64,000 nucleotides of DNA from Bacteroidota bacterium (GTDB lineage Bacteria > Bacteroidota > Bacteroidia > Flavobacteriales > Flavobacteriaceae), in the NCBI GenBank assembly GCA_020161455.1, contig JAIUNZ010000001.1, forward strand, positions 558,001 through 622,000. Direction: 5' to 3'. Positions within the stretch are counted from its first letter, which is position 1. Each line of letters begins with the position of its first letter. Both the position numbers and the translations under genes were made by a program. Under the pieces are notes generated by a model, which was given only the letters and a program-made list of their open reading frames with translations, did not search any database and was not told the DNA's origin. Below, piece by piece: positions 34,841 through 45,311 of this stretch.

Positions 34841-37800
34841 TTAATTAGTGATGGATGAGTTGGTTTTGGCTTCTTCCGATTTGATTCGTTGCAATTCTTG
34901 GGTAGCTTCGTCCACAATGTCTTGAAATTGGGAGAAGTTTTTAATCACGGCATCAAGAATTACGGTGGCTTGATAGCTATCGTTTAGTGCATAGAAGTTT
35001 TTTGCCATCAAAATCAATCCTTTTGAACCAAAATATTTATATCCCGAATAGTCTTTGGCCAATTTCTGCACGGCTTTGTTGGAATCTTCAAACTTTCCGT
35101 CTTTGTTTTTGAAATAGGCATCATAATATAGTGCTTCGGCTGCTAATTCTCCTTTGGCGATGGTCAACAATTTGGCATAAGCAAGTCTAGCCTTTGGTTC
35201 GTCGTTGGCTTTTATAGCCGAACGTGCCACGATGATTTGAGCATCGCTCTTTACTTTGTCGTCTGTTTTTGGGTTTGCCAAAACTTTGTCGGCATAAGTC
35301 ACGGCGTTTGCATAATCCTTTTGGTCAAAGTAGGCACGCATCAAGTTGGCTTGTGCAAAGGTTACGTTTTGTGGAAATTCTGCTTCGGTTTCCAAGCGTT
35401 TCAACACCGGAATTGCCTTTGCAAAGTCTTCTTTTTTCAGGTGGATTTCGCATAGACGTGCAAGCGATTGTTCGGTATATTCGCTTCTTTGTTTGCTGAT
35501 GACGAACTCATAATTTGGAACGGCGTTGGCTGGCAACCCGTCATTATAGTAAGACTGTGCCAAATAGAAGTTGGCTTTCAAGGAATGCAAGCCGTTTGGA
35601 AACTTCGTTACATAATTGCTCAATGAAGCAATGGCAGGCTTGGTATTGTTTAACAAAAATTGTTTCTCGGCAGCTTCATACGTGTCGTTATCTAGGTCGG
35701 CATCCGAAACTTCTATGAAATCTAGAGTTCTAACCCACGAAGCGTAGTCGTCAACTTTGCCTTTGTCCATATAAATCAGCCTAGCAGTTGAAACGGCTTC
35801 GATGGCTTCGGGTGTTCTTGGGTAATCTGCAGCTACTTTTTTGAACTTGGCTAACGCCAAATCGTCTTTTTGGTTGTTGTAATACACCAAACCTTGTTTG
35901 AGCATCGATTTTGCCGAATAGGTTCCGTTCTTTGATTCGCTCAACAGCTGGTCGTAGGTCTTGATTGCTAGGTCTGTTTTTCCTTCGTTGACATAAGTGT
36001 TTGCTAATTCGTACAAAGCATCATCACGATACTGCGATGTTTTGAATGTTTGCAAGAACTTATTAAAATCCTCTATTTTTTTCTCATTTCTTGATACGAA
36101 ACCGTAGCTCAATGCCTTTTGAAACGCTGCATAATCGGCGTCAATGCCATTCATTTCGATAGCTTTGTTGTAGGCTTCCATGGCTGGCCAGTATTTTGAA
36201 GTAACAAAACGGCTGTCGCCTAATCTTAGATAAGCATCGTTCAAACGTACTTTGTCGCTTTTTGATTGGTCAATTTGTTTCTGGAAATAATCGCCTGCTT
36301 GTTCGTAGTCTTTCTTTTTAAAATAGGAATACGCAATGTTGTAATTGATGTTTTTGAATTCTGGAGTGTTTTTGGCATCCGCAAAATTCTCAAACTGCTT
36401 GAAACTTAGCAAAGCTTCGTTGAAATTATCTAAGACATACTCGGTTTCTCCTTTCCAAAAGGTTGCTCTTGCGGTAAACTTGGCTACTTTTTGCTCTGCC
36501 ACAGACTTTTTGAACATAAGTAAAGCTTCGGAATAGTTGCCATCGGTGTATAATTCTAAACCTCGATAAAAAGTTACCTTTTGATAGGCTTCTTTATTGG
36601 CGGTTGATTTGTTTTTTTCTAGTAAAACCAATGCGTCTTTGTAGTTTTTAGAGGTGATATAGGAATTAATCAACAACGTTTCTATCTCTAGTTTGTTTGG
36701 CGTATTAGGATATTTTGCTAAAAAGGAAGACAAAACATCAGGCACACTTTGGTACGAGTTTCCTATTTCGTAACTCAACTTGGCGTAATTCAAATTCGCA
36801 TCTTCTTGAATCTTTAAATCAAAATCCATCTCAGAAGCGTTCTTAAAAGCGTTTAAGGCTTGTTGTTTCTTGTCTAATTTTAAATAACTTTCACCCAAAT
36901 GATAGTAACCGTTTTGAGCCACAAAGTCTTTTCCGTCAATGATTTTATTGAATTGCGAAATCGCATTCTCATAATCTTTCTGCTGATAATAAGTGTACCC
37001 TAATTGGTAGTAATCGGTGTTGTTCCATTTTCCTTTTTTGCCTTTGTATTCTTTTAAATAGGGCAATGCTTTGTCGTATTGCTTTAAATTGAAGTAGCTT
37101 TCGCCAATAATTTTATTCAATTCGGATTTCTCCATTGCGTTTGATTTTGCCATTGCAATAGTTCCTGCATCAATTGCTTTTTGGAACTCGCCCAATTTGA
37201 AATGCATGTCGGCTTTGAAGTAAGACAACTTCTCTTTGTATTTTTCTTCGGTAGAAACTTGGTCAAAATACTTGTTGGCTTCTTGATAATTATCGCCTTC
37301 GTACGCCATAAACCCTAAATAATACTTGGCTTGCGAACCGTATTCTTTGGAATTCACGACTTTATTGAAGTAGGCTGTAGCTTCTTTTTTGTTTTTAGCG
37401 GTGAAAAAAGCATATCCTTTTTGGAAATTAAACTTTTCTTGCTCACTATAAGTCAATGAACTTTCATCTACTTTATTGAAATATTCTAAGGCTTGTGGAT
37501 ATTTTCCGCCTTCAAAATAATATTGCGCTACTTCTTTATAGGCTTGATTTTGCTTAGAACTTGTTGGATAATTTGACACAAAACTTTCCATCAACTCATC
37601 CGCATTCGATTGGTCTAAACGAATAGCACACGTTGCAATGTAGTAAGCACAATTGGCTTGTGTATCAATATTCTTGTTTTCCTGTTTGACTTTTTCAAAA
37701 ATAATTTGTGCTGATTGATATTGTTTGTTGTTGAACAATTCAATTGCTTTATCAAATTCGCTTAAATTATGCGTGTAAATTTCAGATTGTTGTGCCGACA

Positions 37801-37855
37801 ATTGACAAACACCCAAAATAAATACTAGGAAATAAAGGATTACTTTTTTTTGCAT
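34841..37855 (-). CDS. Large tetratricopeptide repeat protein
   Basis: 1004 aa. Signal peptide residues 1-21 (FLVFILGVCQLSAQ). The rest is a solenoid of TPR and Sel1-like units, e.g. YPQALEYFNKVDESSLTYSEQEKFNFQKGYAFF and YYQLGYTYYQQKDYENAISQFNKIIDGK. It should be periplasmic or outer-membrane associated, acting as a protein scaffold; the following gene encodes an outer-membrane barrel and both are probably co-transcribed and act together. Exact complex unknown. Confidence 0.9.
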   Translation of the reverse strand: MQKKVILYFLVFILGVCQLSAQQSEIYTHNLSEFDKAIELFNNKQYQSAQIIFEKVKQENKNIDTQANCAYYIATCAIRLDQSNADELMESFVSNYPTSSKQNQAYKEVAQYYFEGGKYPQALEYFNKVDESSLTYSEQEKFNFQKGYAFFTAKNKKEATAYFNKVVNSKEYGSQAKYYLGFMAYEGDNYQEANKYFDQVSTEEKYKEKLSYFKADMHFKLGEFQKAIDAGTIAMAKSNAMEKSELNKIIGESYFNLKQYDKALPYLKEYKGKKGKWNNTDYYQLGYTYYQQKDYENAISQFNKIIDGKDFVAQNGYYHLGESYLKLDKKQQALNAFKNASEMDFDLKIQEDANLNYAKLSYEIGNSYQSVPDVLSSFLAKYPNTPNKLEIETLLINSYITSKNYKDALVLLEKNKSTANKEAYQKVTFYRGLELYTDGNYSEALLMFKKSVAEQKVAKFTARATFWKGETEYVLDNFNEALLSFKQFENFADAKNTPEFKNINYNIAYSYFKKKDYEQAGDYFQKQIDQSKSDKVRLNDAYLRLGDSRFVTSKYWPAMEAYNKAIEMNGIDADYAAFQKALSYGFVSRNEKKIEDFNKFLQTFKTSQYRDDALYELANTYVNEGKTDLAIKTYDQLLSESKNGTYSAKSMLKQGLVYYNNQKDDLALAKFKKVAADYPRTPEAIEAVSTARLIYMDKGKVDDYASWVRTLDFIEVSDADLDNDTYEAAEKQFLLNNTKPAIASLSNYVTKFPNGLHSLKANFYLAQSYYNDGLPANAVPNYEFVISKQRSEYTEQSLARLCEIHLKKEDFAKAIPVLKRLETEAEFPQNVTFAQANLMRAYFDQKDYANAVTYADKVLANPKTDDKVKSDAQIIVARSAIKANDEPKARLAYAKLLTIAKGELAAEALYYDAYFKNKDGKFEDSNKAVQKLAKDYSGYKYFGSKGLILMAKNFYALNDSYQATVILDAVIKNFSQFQDIVDEATQELQRIKSEEAKTNSSITN

Positions 37856-38041
37856 TGCTTATAATTTTACTTTTTTCAAAAATAGAACTCTATATACTAT
37901 AACGTAAAAACATACCATTTTATTATAAACATTCTTTTAAACAATTCATTTTTTAACTTTTTGATAGGAATTTTAGTTATAAAAAAGATTTTGGAGTTTG
38001 GTAGTAATATTTATTACTTTTACCAAATAAAATTCTTCAAA

Positions 38042-38725
38042 ATGTCTGATTCAGTTTTATCGTTAAAAAATGTTACCATTTATCAAAGCAACAAAGTTAT
38101 TTTGTCGCAAGTAAATCTTGAAGTAACCAAAGGCGAATTTCTTTATATTATTGGAAAAACCGGAACTGGAAAAAGTAGTTTTATGAAAACTTTGTATGGC
38201 GATTTGCCTTTAAACGAAGGCGAAGGAAACATTGTTGGCTATGATTTGAGAAAGCTAAAAGAGAATGATATTCCTTTTTTGAGAAGAAAAATTGGGATTG
38301 TTTTTCAAGATTTTCAATTATTACCCGATAGAAACATTAATGAAAATCTATTGTTTGTATTGAAAGCAACTGGCTGGAAACATATGAAAGACATGCAAGA
38401 TAAAATAGACAGCGTGCTGAATAGTGTTGGAATGCAATCTTTTGCCAATAAAATGCCTCATCAACTCTCTGGCGGCGAACAACAACGTGTTGCCATTGCT
38501 AGAGCTTTATTGAATGATCCTGAATTGATATTGGCAGATGAACCAACTGGAAATCTTGACCCACAAACAAGTGTTGAAGTAATGGCGGTTTTGAAAAAAA
38601 TAAACGATCAAGGAAAAACGATTATTATGTCAACACATGATTATGCATTAATCATGAAATTCCCAACGAAGACATTGAAATGCGAAGACAGTACTGTTTT
38701 TGAAGTAGTTCAAAAAACGGTTTAA
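38042..38725 (+). CDS. FtsE-like ABC transporter ATP-binding protein
   Basis: 227 aa from the ATG at 38042 ([10 protein letters not shown]); the upstream ATG at 37961 adds AT-rich non-conserved sequence and is rejected. Walker [10 protein letters not shown]-loop [10 protein letters not shown], signature [16 protein letters not shown], Walker [14 protein letters not shown], and H-loop STHD. The size and FQDFxLLPDR segment match FtsE/LolD-type ATPases; with FtsX elsewhere it would regulate cell-wall hydrolases at division. FtsX is not in the window, so LolD-like function cannot be excluded. Confidence 0.85.
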   Translation: MSDSVLSLKNVTIYQSNKVILSQVNLEVTKGEFLYIIGKTGTGKSSFMKTLYGDLPLNEGEGNIVGYDLRKLKENDIPFLRRKIGIVFQDFQLLPDRNINENLLFVLKATGWKHMKDMQDKIDSVLNSVGMQSFANKMPHQLSGGEQQRVAIARALLNDPELILADEPTGNLDPQTSVEVMAVLKKINDQGKTIIMSTHDYALIMKFPTKTLKCEDSTVFEVVQKTV

Positions 38726-39026
38726 ACTATCAAAAATATTCATTTAATTTAAAAAATTAGAGCAATAAATTAATCGCTTTTTTGGTGAAGCTCAATAATT
38801 TTTATACCATTTACTAACATCATTTTTCTGAATAAGGAAAATCCATTGAACTTACTAAAGAAAAATCAATGATGTAATTAAGTTTAATCAATTCTGGTTT
38901 TTTTGAATTACCTAGTAACGATTTTTTATTTGAAATTAAGAAAAATTAAAATCATTTCTAGTAATAACACAAATTTTATAAAAAAATATTTTCTTTGTAA
39001 ATGCATTGCATTAATCCTTTTTCCTA
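38726..39026. other. Non-coding 300 bp before the polysaccharide cluster
   Basis: AT-rich sequence with no gene, repeat or clear promoter that I can support. Confidence 0.5.
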
Positions 39027-39905
39027 ATGATTTCAATACTAATTCCAACCTATAATTATAATGTACTACCGTTAGTGCAAGAAATTTATAGTCAAATTAA
39101 ATTAACTGGAACTAAATTTGAAATAATAGTAATCGAGGATGGTTCTCCAAAAAATGAAAATACTTCAACTAATGAAAAAATAAATGAAATTGAAAATTGT
39201 TATTTTGAACGAAACGACACTAATAGAGGAAGAACAAAAACTAGATTGTTACTCTCGCAAAAGGCAAAATACAATTGGTTGCTTTTTTTAGATGCTGATG
39301 TAATTCCAGTAACTAAAAATTTTATTGAAAAATATATTTCATTGATAGACCATGAACAAAAAGTAATTGTTGGTGGTTATCAATATAAAGAATCAACAGC
39401 AACTCAAGAGTCTATTCTTCGATATAGCTATGGAAAAAATGTTGAAGAGAAAAAGGTTACTTATCGAAACTCCAAACCTTATCAATACATTTTTTCTGGA
39501 AACATCTTGCTTAATAAAGACGTTTTTCTTGAAAACAATTATATTGGTGATACTATTTATTATGGAATGGATGTTTACTTTTCATATCAACTTTTTTTAA
39601 ACAAAATAAAAGTTGAACATATTGACAATCCTATATATCATCTTGGTCTTGAAACAAACGAGATTTTTTTCAACAAATCATTAGACGCAGTAACTACAAA
39701 GAAAGTATATCTTTCAAAACTTAAAGATATTGATAAAATAAACTCACTGATAAAATATTATAATTTATTAAAAAAATATAACTTAGAAAAAGTAATTGCT
39801 ATAGGTTTTAAAATCACAGAACCATTTTTAAAAAGAATGATTTTTAAGAAAAATCCAAGTCTATTTTGCTTTAATTTGTATCGACTAGGATTTATTTGCC
39901 AATAA
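39027..39905 (+). CDS. Glycosyltransferase family 2
   Basis: 292 aa, GT-A fold. Opening MISILIPTYNYN, then EIIVIEDGS (nucleotide-binding Asp), LLFLDADVIP as the DxD-like metal site (about residues 88-97), and ETNEIFFNKS region near the end. Cytoplasmic, adds a sugar to a growing glycan. First gene of a small polysaccharide cluster, overlapping the frame of the next gene at its 3' end only if that gene begins at the TTG at 39896. Donor and acceptor unknown. Confidence 0.88.
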   Translation: MISILIPTYNYNVLPLVQEIYSQIKLTGTKFEIIVIEDGSPKNENTSTNEKINEIENCYFERNDTNRGRTKTRLLLSQKAKYNWLLFLDADVIPVTKNFIEKYISLIDHEQKVIVGGYQYKESTATQESILRYSYGKNVEEKKVTYRNSKPYQYIFSGNILLNKDVFLENNYIGDTIYYGMDVYFSYQLFLNKIKVEHIDNPIYHLGLETNEIFFNKSLDAVTTKKVYLSKLKDIDKINSLIKYYNLLKKYNLEKVIAIGFKITEPFLKRMIFKKNPSLFCFNLYRLGFICQ

Positions 39906-39946
39906 ACTTATTTACAATCAAAATACCATCTTATATACAAAAAAGC

Positions 39947-40684
39947 ATGTATCACTCTATAAAAAAAGCACTTAGAATATTAATTCCTAAAAAAATACTT
40001 TTTAAGATAGAGCCTACTTTAAGGTATTTTTTTTCGCTTCCATTTAGAGGAAAAAAACACTTTTGTCCTGTTTGTAATATTTATTTAAAGAAATTTATAA
40101 CACTCAAAAACAATGATTTATTATGTCCAAATTGTGGTAGTTTAGCTCGAGACAGAAGGTTGTTTTTACTTCTAAAAAATAATTTTTTATCCGAAGAAAT
40201 CAAGGTTTTAGACTTTTCACCATCTAGATGTTTATCAAGAAAATTAAAAAAAACGAAACACATTGATTATATTAGTACGGATTTGTCAGGCAATTTTAAT
40301 GCGGATTTTAACTATGACATCACAAATATTGACCTTTCTTCAAACACAATAGATTTAATAATTTGTTATCATGTTTTAGAACATATTGAAGATGACTTGA
40401 TGGCAATGAAAGAACTGCATAGAATTTTAAAACCTTCGGGAAAAGCAGTACTACAAACGCCATTTAAAAAAGGTGCTATTTATGAAAATTCTACTGTGAA
40501 ATCGCCTAAAGAAAGAATAGAACATTTTGGACAAGATGATCATGTTCGAATTTATTCTGTTGACGGACTAAAAGAAAGACTAGAAATAACTGACTTTAAT
40601 GTTGAAGTTTACAATTATACTGAAAAAGAAATTTATCAAGGTTTAAAAGAAAATGAAACTATTTTAATTATTTCAAAAAAATAA
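39947..40684 (+). CDS. Class I SAM-dependent methyltransferase with zinc-binding motif
   Basis: 245 aa from the ATG at 39947 (MYHSIKKALRIL); the frame can begin at TTG 39896 but that overlaps the preceding gene. Residues about 35-65 hold CPVC and CPNCGS, a zinc ribbon, followed by a Methyltransf_11 domain with VLDFSPSRCLS (motif I-like), STDLSGNFNADFNYDITNIDL, and VLEHIEDDLMAMKELHRILKPSGKAVLQTP. Probably methylates a sugar or lipid intermediate of the cluster. Start site uncertain. Confidence 0.8.
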   Translation: MYHSIKKALRILIPKKILFKIEPTLRYFFSLPFRGKKHFCPVCNIYLKKFITLKNNDLLCPNCGSLARDRRLFLLLKNNFLSEEIKVLDFSPSRCLSRKLKKTKHIDYISTDLSGNFNADFNYDITNIDLSSNTIDLIICYHVLEHIEDDLMAMKELHRILKPSGKAVLQTPFKKGAIYENSTVKSPKERIEHFGQDDHVRIYSVDGLKERLEITDFNVEVYNYTEKEIYQGLKENETILIISKK

Positions 40685-40685
40685 A

Positions 40686-41612
40686 ATGCCTTTTTTTTCA
40701 ATCATTATTCCGGTTTACAATAAAGAAAAATTTATTTCAAATACTTTGAAAAGCGTTTTCAATCAAACTTTTCAAGATTTTGAAATAATAATTGTAAATG
40801 ACGGTTCAACCGATGAAAGTGAAAAAGAAATTTTAAAATTTGATGACAAACGCATAGTCTATTTTTTTAATAAAAATGCAGGTGTTTCCAAAGCAAGAAA
40901 TTTTGGAATTAAAAATGCAAAATCTGAATATATCTGCTTTCTTGACGCTGATGATTATTGGTTTCCATGTTTTCTTGAAACTTTTAAGAATTGTATAAAT
41001 ACCTATCCAAATGAAAAAGTTTTTAGTTCAAAAAAAGAAATAGAAACCGCTTCAAAAATTATCTTACCAACTTATTCTATTTCTATTAAAAATGATTTTG
41101 AAGTTGTAGATTTTTTCAAAGCAAGTCAAAAAGAATGTGTTCTTTGGACATCAACTGCAGTTATTCATAAATCCGTTTTTAACGATATAGGAAACTATGA
41201 TGAAAAAATAAATCGAGGCGAAGACACCGAACTTTGGATTAGAATAGGGTTAAAGTACAAAATAGTTTTTATTGCAAAAGTGCTAGCTCGTCATGTCTAT
41301 GATGAAAAAAGTGCCTCTAGAGCTTCTAATTATTTTTTTGAATCCTATACGTTTAACAAATACAAAAATCTGGAAAAAGAAAACCGTGCTTTAAAAAAAA
41401 TAATGGATTTGAATCGTTTTTCAGCTATAATTAAATCTAAAATTAATGGCGATTGGAAGAATTCGAAACAAATTTATTCTGAAATAAACCTAAGGAATTT
41501 AAATTGGAAAAAAAGAATTTTACTTAAAACACCAAGATTTCTTTTGAAAATTTTAATGAGAGTAAATCATTTTTTACTTCAAATTGGTCTGACTAATTCT
41601 GCTTTTAGATAA
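40686..41612 (+). CDS. Glycosyltransferase family 2
   Basis: 308 aa. PFFSIIIPVYNKEKFISNTLKSVFNQTFQDFEIIIVNDGSTDES is a textbook GT2 start; LDADDYWFP gives the DxD metal site (about residues 90-92). An RGEDTELWIRIGL segment holds the ED catalytic pair. The start codon follows the methyltransferase stop by one base, so they are translated together. Likely transfers a hexose or similar in capsule/LPS synthesis. Confidence 0.9.
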   Translation: MPFFSIIIPVYNKEKFISNTLKSVFNQTFQDFEIIIVNDGSTDESEKEILKFDDKRIVYFFNKNAGVSKARNFGIKNAKSEYICFLDADDYWFPCFLETFKNCINTYPNEKVFSSKKEIETASKIILPTYSISIKNDFEVVDFFKASQKECVLWTSTAVIHKSVFNDIGNYDEKINRGEDTELWIRIGLKYKIVFIAKVLARHVYDEKSASRASNYFFESYTFNKYKNLEKENRALKKIMDLNRFSAIIKSKINGDWKNSKQIYSEINLRNLNWKKRILLKTPRFLLKILMRVNHFLLQIGLTNSAFR

Positions 41613-41645
41613 TTTTTTAAAGTTTCAAGTTACTTCAAGCAATAA

Positions 41646-42728
41646 TTAAGTTTTCTTTTTCTCCAATACTTTTTTCCATTGTTGCGCTATGTTTTCCATA
41701 GATAAATGCTCTACAGATTTCTTGGCATTCTTTTTTAAATTGATGTATAAATCTGTATCTGTAACCATAAGCTGCATTGCATCTGCCAAAGCATTTGAAT
41801 TATGATTTTCGACTAATAATCCATTAAACTTATTTTTAATGATTTCTCTCGGACCTGTTTCACAATCAACCGATATTACTGGAGTTCCAACAGCCAAAGA
41901 TTCAATTAAAACTCTAGGAAACCCTTCAAACCTGCTTGTTAAAACTGTGGCAATAGCATTTTTTACAAATGGAAATGGATTTGTCATTTTATCATGAAAA
42001 ATTATATGTTTTTCAAACCCATTATTTTTTACTTTATTTTTTAAAAAAACAACATCTTTACCTTTACCCAAAATATAAAGGAAAACATTTTTTTGAATTA
42101 AATTAGATATACAATAAGCATCAATTAAAAGAGAATAATTTTTAACTTGGTCATCAATTCTTCCATAAGCAATAATATATTTTCCTTCAACATTATATGC
42201 ATTTGCATCAATTTCAATAGTATCAAAATTAATTGGATTGTATATAGTTAAAACATTCTTGTACTGAAATTTATTTTTAATTAGAGTATTTACGCCTTTT
42301 GAAACCGCTACAATTATGGAGTTAGCATATATTTTTTTGGCTATAAAATTGATTTTTGGGAAATAAAGCTCAATTTTTGAACTTCTAACAACATAAATTG
42401 ATTTTTTAGGATTGAAAATATATTTTGAAATTACATATTCTGAAAAAGATGACATTCTTGTTCTATTGTCTATAACCCAATCAAAGTTATTGTTTCTAAT
42501 ATATTTTTTAAGAATAAGCATTCGTTTAAAACGCCCAATTTGTGAGTCTTCTTTATTTTTTAAAATCCCAAGGTTTAAAAGTTCGCCTTTATATGGATAT
42601 TCTATTTTATCCAGAATTGAAATTATGTGTATTTCAAATCCTAGGTTATATAATAAAAACGATAAAATTGCACTTGATTTTTCAGCTCCACCTTCGCCCA
42701 AAGAAGAAACAATTATTGCAATTTTCAT
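41646..42728 (-). CDS. Glycosyltransferase family 4
   Basis: 360 aa, GT-B fold. N-terminal MKIAIIVSSLGEGGAEKSSAIL (GGAE motif) and C-terminal donor-binding region with FPFVKNAIATVLTSRFEGFPRVLIESLAVGTPVISVDCETGPREII, including the E-x7-E pattern of GT4. Retaining enzyme adding sugars from nucleotide or undecaprenyl donors. It is on the opposite strand to its neighbours, which suggests cassette-like gene addition in the cluster. Confidence 0.9.
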   Translation of the reverse strand: MKIAIIVSSLGEGGAEKSSAILSFLLYNLGFEIHIISILDKIEYPYKGELLNLGILKNKEDSQIGRFKRMLILKKYIRNNNFDWVIDNRTRMSSFSEYVISKYIFNPKKSIYVVRSSKIELYFPKINFIAKKIYANSIIVAVSKGVNTLIKNKFQYKNVLTIYNPINFDTIEIDANAYNVEGKYIIAYGRIDDQVKNYSLLIDAYCISNLIQKNVFLYILGKGKDVVFLKNKVKNNGFEKHIIFHDKMTNPFPFVKNAIATVLTSRFEGFPRVLIESLAVGTPVISVDCETGPREIIKNKFNGLLVENHNSNALADAMQLMVTDTDLYINLKKNAKKSVEHLSMENIAQQWKKVLEKKKT

Positions 42729-42784
42729 TTTAATAGAATTTTTAAAAATAATTTATAAATATATTTGTCAAATATAACAAGATA

Positions 42785-43921
42785 ATGAAGATTTTACTCA
42801 TTGGAGAATACAGTAGATTACATAATTCTTTAAAAGAAGGTTTGCAAGATTTAGGAAATGAAGTCACTCTACTAGGATTTAAAGATGGTTTCAAGAATTA
42901 TCCTGTAGATTTTCCATTAGAAAAAAAATGGGATAAAAAAATTTTAAAGAAGATAAAAATAGGTGTTTTACGTCTAACTGGTTTTGATGTTACGTCCTAT
43001 CTTACTTTTAAACAATTTCAAAAAAATCGAGAGAAATTTAAAGATTTTGATGTTGTTCAGTTGATAAATGAAAACTCTTTTTTTTGTGATTATAAGTACG
43101 AAAAAAAAATTTTAGAATATCTTTTTATAAATAATAAAAAAGTTTTTTTACTCTCATGCGGTAATGATTACGTTTATGTAAATTACAATTTTAATCATCC
43201 AGAGAACAAATCAATTATTTTTCCCTATTTAGAGGGAAAAATCAAAGATAAAGACTTCTTAAATGTCTTGAAATACAAAACTAAATCTTTTGAGAAACTT
43301 CATGATTTTATATATCAAAACATTAGTGGTGTAATTGCATCAGATGTAGATTATCACATTCCGTTATTAGATCATTCAAAATATTTAGGATTAATTCCCA
43401 ACCCAATAAATTTATCAAAACTAGAGAACATTAATTTGTGTTATGACAGTAAAATTGTACTCTTTCATGGTATAAATAGAGGAAATTATTACAAAAAAGG
43501 CAATGACTTTTTCGAAAAAGCATTAAAGATTATTAAAGAAAAATTCGATGATAAAGTAGAAATTTTAGTTACAGAAAATGTTCCTTACGCAGATTATATC
43601 AACAGCTACAACAAAGCACATATTATACTAGACCAACTCTATGGTCATGATCAAGGAATGAATGCTTTAGAGGCAATGGCAAAAGGAAAAGTAGTTTTTA
43701 CTAATGCCAGTGAAAAATTTGAAAAGCATTATAACATTACTGAAAGAGTAGCCGTTAATGCCGAACCTGATGTAGATTATTTAGTCGAACAGTTGTCATT
43801 TTTAATTGAAAATCCCGAAGAAATAAAAACAATTGGCATTCGTGCAAGACGATTTATTGAAGAAGTGCACGAAGTAAAAAAAGTTACTGAACAATATTTA
43901 GCTATTTGGAAAAGAAACTAA
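42785..43921 (+). CDS. Glycosyltransferase, GT-B type
   Basis: 378 aa. N-terminal Rossmann half MKILLIGEYSRLHNSLKEGLQDLGNEVTLLG and C-terminal half with ILDQLYGHDQGMNALEAMAKGKVVFTNAS, the nucleotide-sugar site with conserved Glu. Resembles GT4-like capsular transferases. Divergent from the GT4 gene at 41646-42728, sharing a 56-bp intergenic region that should hold both promoters. Confidence 0.8.
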   Translation: MKILLIGEYSRLHNSLKEGLQDLGNEVTLLGFKDGFKNYPVDFPLEKKWDKKILKKIKIGVLRLTGFDVTSYLTFKQFQKNREKFKDFDVVQLINENSFFCDYKYEKKILEYLFINNKKVFLLSCGNDYVYVNYNFNHPENKSIIFPYLEGKIKDKDFLNVLKYKTKSFEKLHDFIYQNISGVIASDVDYHIPLLDHSKYLGLIPNPINLSKLENINLCYDSKIVLFHGINRGNYYKKGNDFFEKALKIIKEKFDDKVEILVTENVPYADYINSYNKAHIILDQLYGHDQGMNALEAMAKGKVVFTNASEKFEKHYNITERVAVNAEPDVDYLVEQLSFLIENPEEIKTIGIRARRFIEEVHEVKKVTEQYLAIWKRN

Positions 43922-43922
43922 A

Positions 43923-45233
43923 TCATCTTAGAGTAAAAACTTTTTTCCTAAAATAAATAAAAAGGACTAAACAGTACACAAAAAAAGTAAAACAATGTGC
44001 TATTACAACACCTTTTATGTTATAATGATTTATAAAATAAATACTCGAAAAATACAACACCAACAATGAAAAAGCTTCGGAGATTATAAAAGCTAAAGTA
44101 AGTTTTTTGGCAAAAAACTGGTACCCTAATATTAATGAAATCGCTTTAAAAACATCTCCTAATAATTGCCAAAACATTAATTCTTTTATGGGCAAAAACT
44201 CCTTTGTAAAAATCAAAGGAATAATATAATCTTTGAGAGCATATATCATCAGTAATCCAAATATAAAAATAGGAAGTATATTCCTGTAATAGCTCCAAAT
44301 TAGATGATTTGACTCTTTGTTAAGCTTGGCTTTTGCCATTTTTGGCAAATAATACAACCCAATAATTGTGGACAAAAAAACAAAGTAATAACTAGCAATT
44401 CTTGATAGTCCTTCCCAATATCCAGCTTCATTAATACCAATAGTATTGATAATGTGATTTCGAATCATTAAATAAACAAATGGACCAATAATAGCCGAAA
44501 CCAAAGCCATTAAACTATATTCTGAAAGATTTTTGATGATTTTAAAATCAATAAATTCTTTGTTGAAAGATATTGTCTTTATTTTTCTATTACTATATAA
44601 AAAAGATACTAAAAACAACAATGTTGGAGCTAAAACCATAGCAAGTAAAGCACCAAATATTTTAAAGTTTGTAATTAAAATAATTGTCAAAAGTAAACCA
44701 ATCACATTTCCAATAATTGAAATCGTGATTACTTTTTTAAAAGCTCCAAACCCATTTAATATCGCTGTAATTACTAACGAAGCAATATACCAAGGTAAAC
44801 AAAAAGCAAGTATTTTGAATATAGTTTGATATTTATTCGAAGCACCGAATACCATAGAGTTTAAAAAATCAGAAAACAATAAAAGTATTATACTGACTAA
44901 AAAAGTAGCTATCAACAAGCAAAAAACTATTGTTGATATTGTTTTTTTTAATCTAAGCTGCTCTTCTTCAAATTCAGCAACATATTTTACAATTCCATTT
45001 TGCAATCCAAGAGTTGAAATACTCTCTATTGAAGTTATAAAATTCCTAAAATTACCAACAATTGCCATTCCAGATGGTCCAATAAAAACCGCAATAATTT
45101 TTGAAGAAACAAACCCTACACCAATTTTAATTAATACACTAATACTGTTTAAAGAAGTGACTTTAAATAGTTCTTTAGAAGTTATTTTTTTTATAAACTG
45201 CAAGTAATTATTAATTTGACCGAAAGTAAACAT
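43923..45233 (-). CDS. Wzx-type oligosaccharide flippase / O-antigen translocase
   Basis: 436 aa with 12 or more hydrophobic segments throughout; the pattern and residues such as IGPSGMAIVGNFRNFITSIESISTLGLQNGIVKY resemble MATE-fold polysaccharide transporters (WzxE-like). It would move lipid-linked repeat units across the inner membrane. No Wzy polymerase or Wzz is recognised in the window, so the glycan may be assembled with genes elsewhere. Confidence 0.88.
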   Translation of the reverse strand: MFTFGQINNYLQFIKKITSKELFKVTSLNSISVLIKIGVGFVSSKIIAVFIGPSGMAIVGNFRNFITSIESISTLGLQNGIVKYVAEFEEEQLRLKKTISTIVFCLLIATFLVSIILLLFSDFLNSMVFGASNKYQTIFKILAFCLPWYIASLVITAILNGFGAFKKVITISIIGNVIGLLLTIILITNFKIFGALLAMVLAPTLLFLVSFLYSNRKIKTISFNKEFIDFKIIKNLSEYSLMALVSAIIGPFVYLMIRNHIINTIGINEAGYWEGLSRIASYYFVFLSTIIGLYYLPKMAKAKLNKESNHLIWSYYRNILPIFIFGLLMIYALKDYIIPLIFTKEFLPIKELMFWQLLGDVFKAISLILGYQFFAKKLTLAFIISEAFSLLVLYFSSIYFINHYNIKGVVIAHCFTFFVYCLVLFIYFRKKVFTLR

Positions 45234-45311
45234 TTATTTTCAAATACACTAAAACGACAAATAATCTATTTATAAAAATAAATTCTTAAATTTAATGACT
45301 ATTTTAACACT

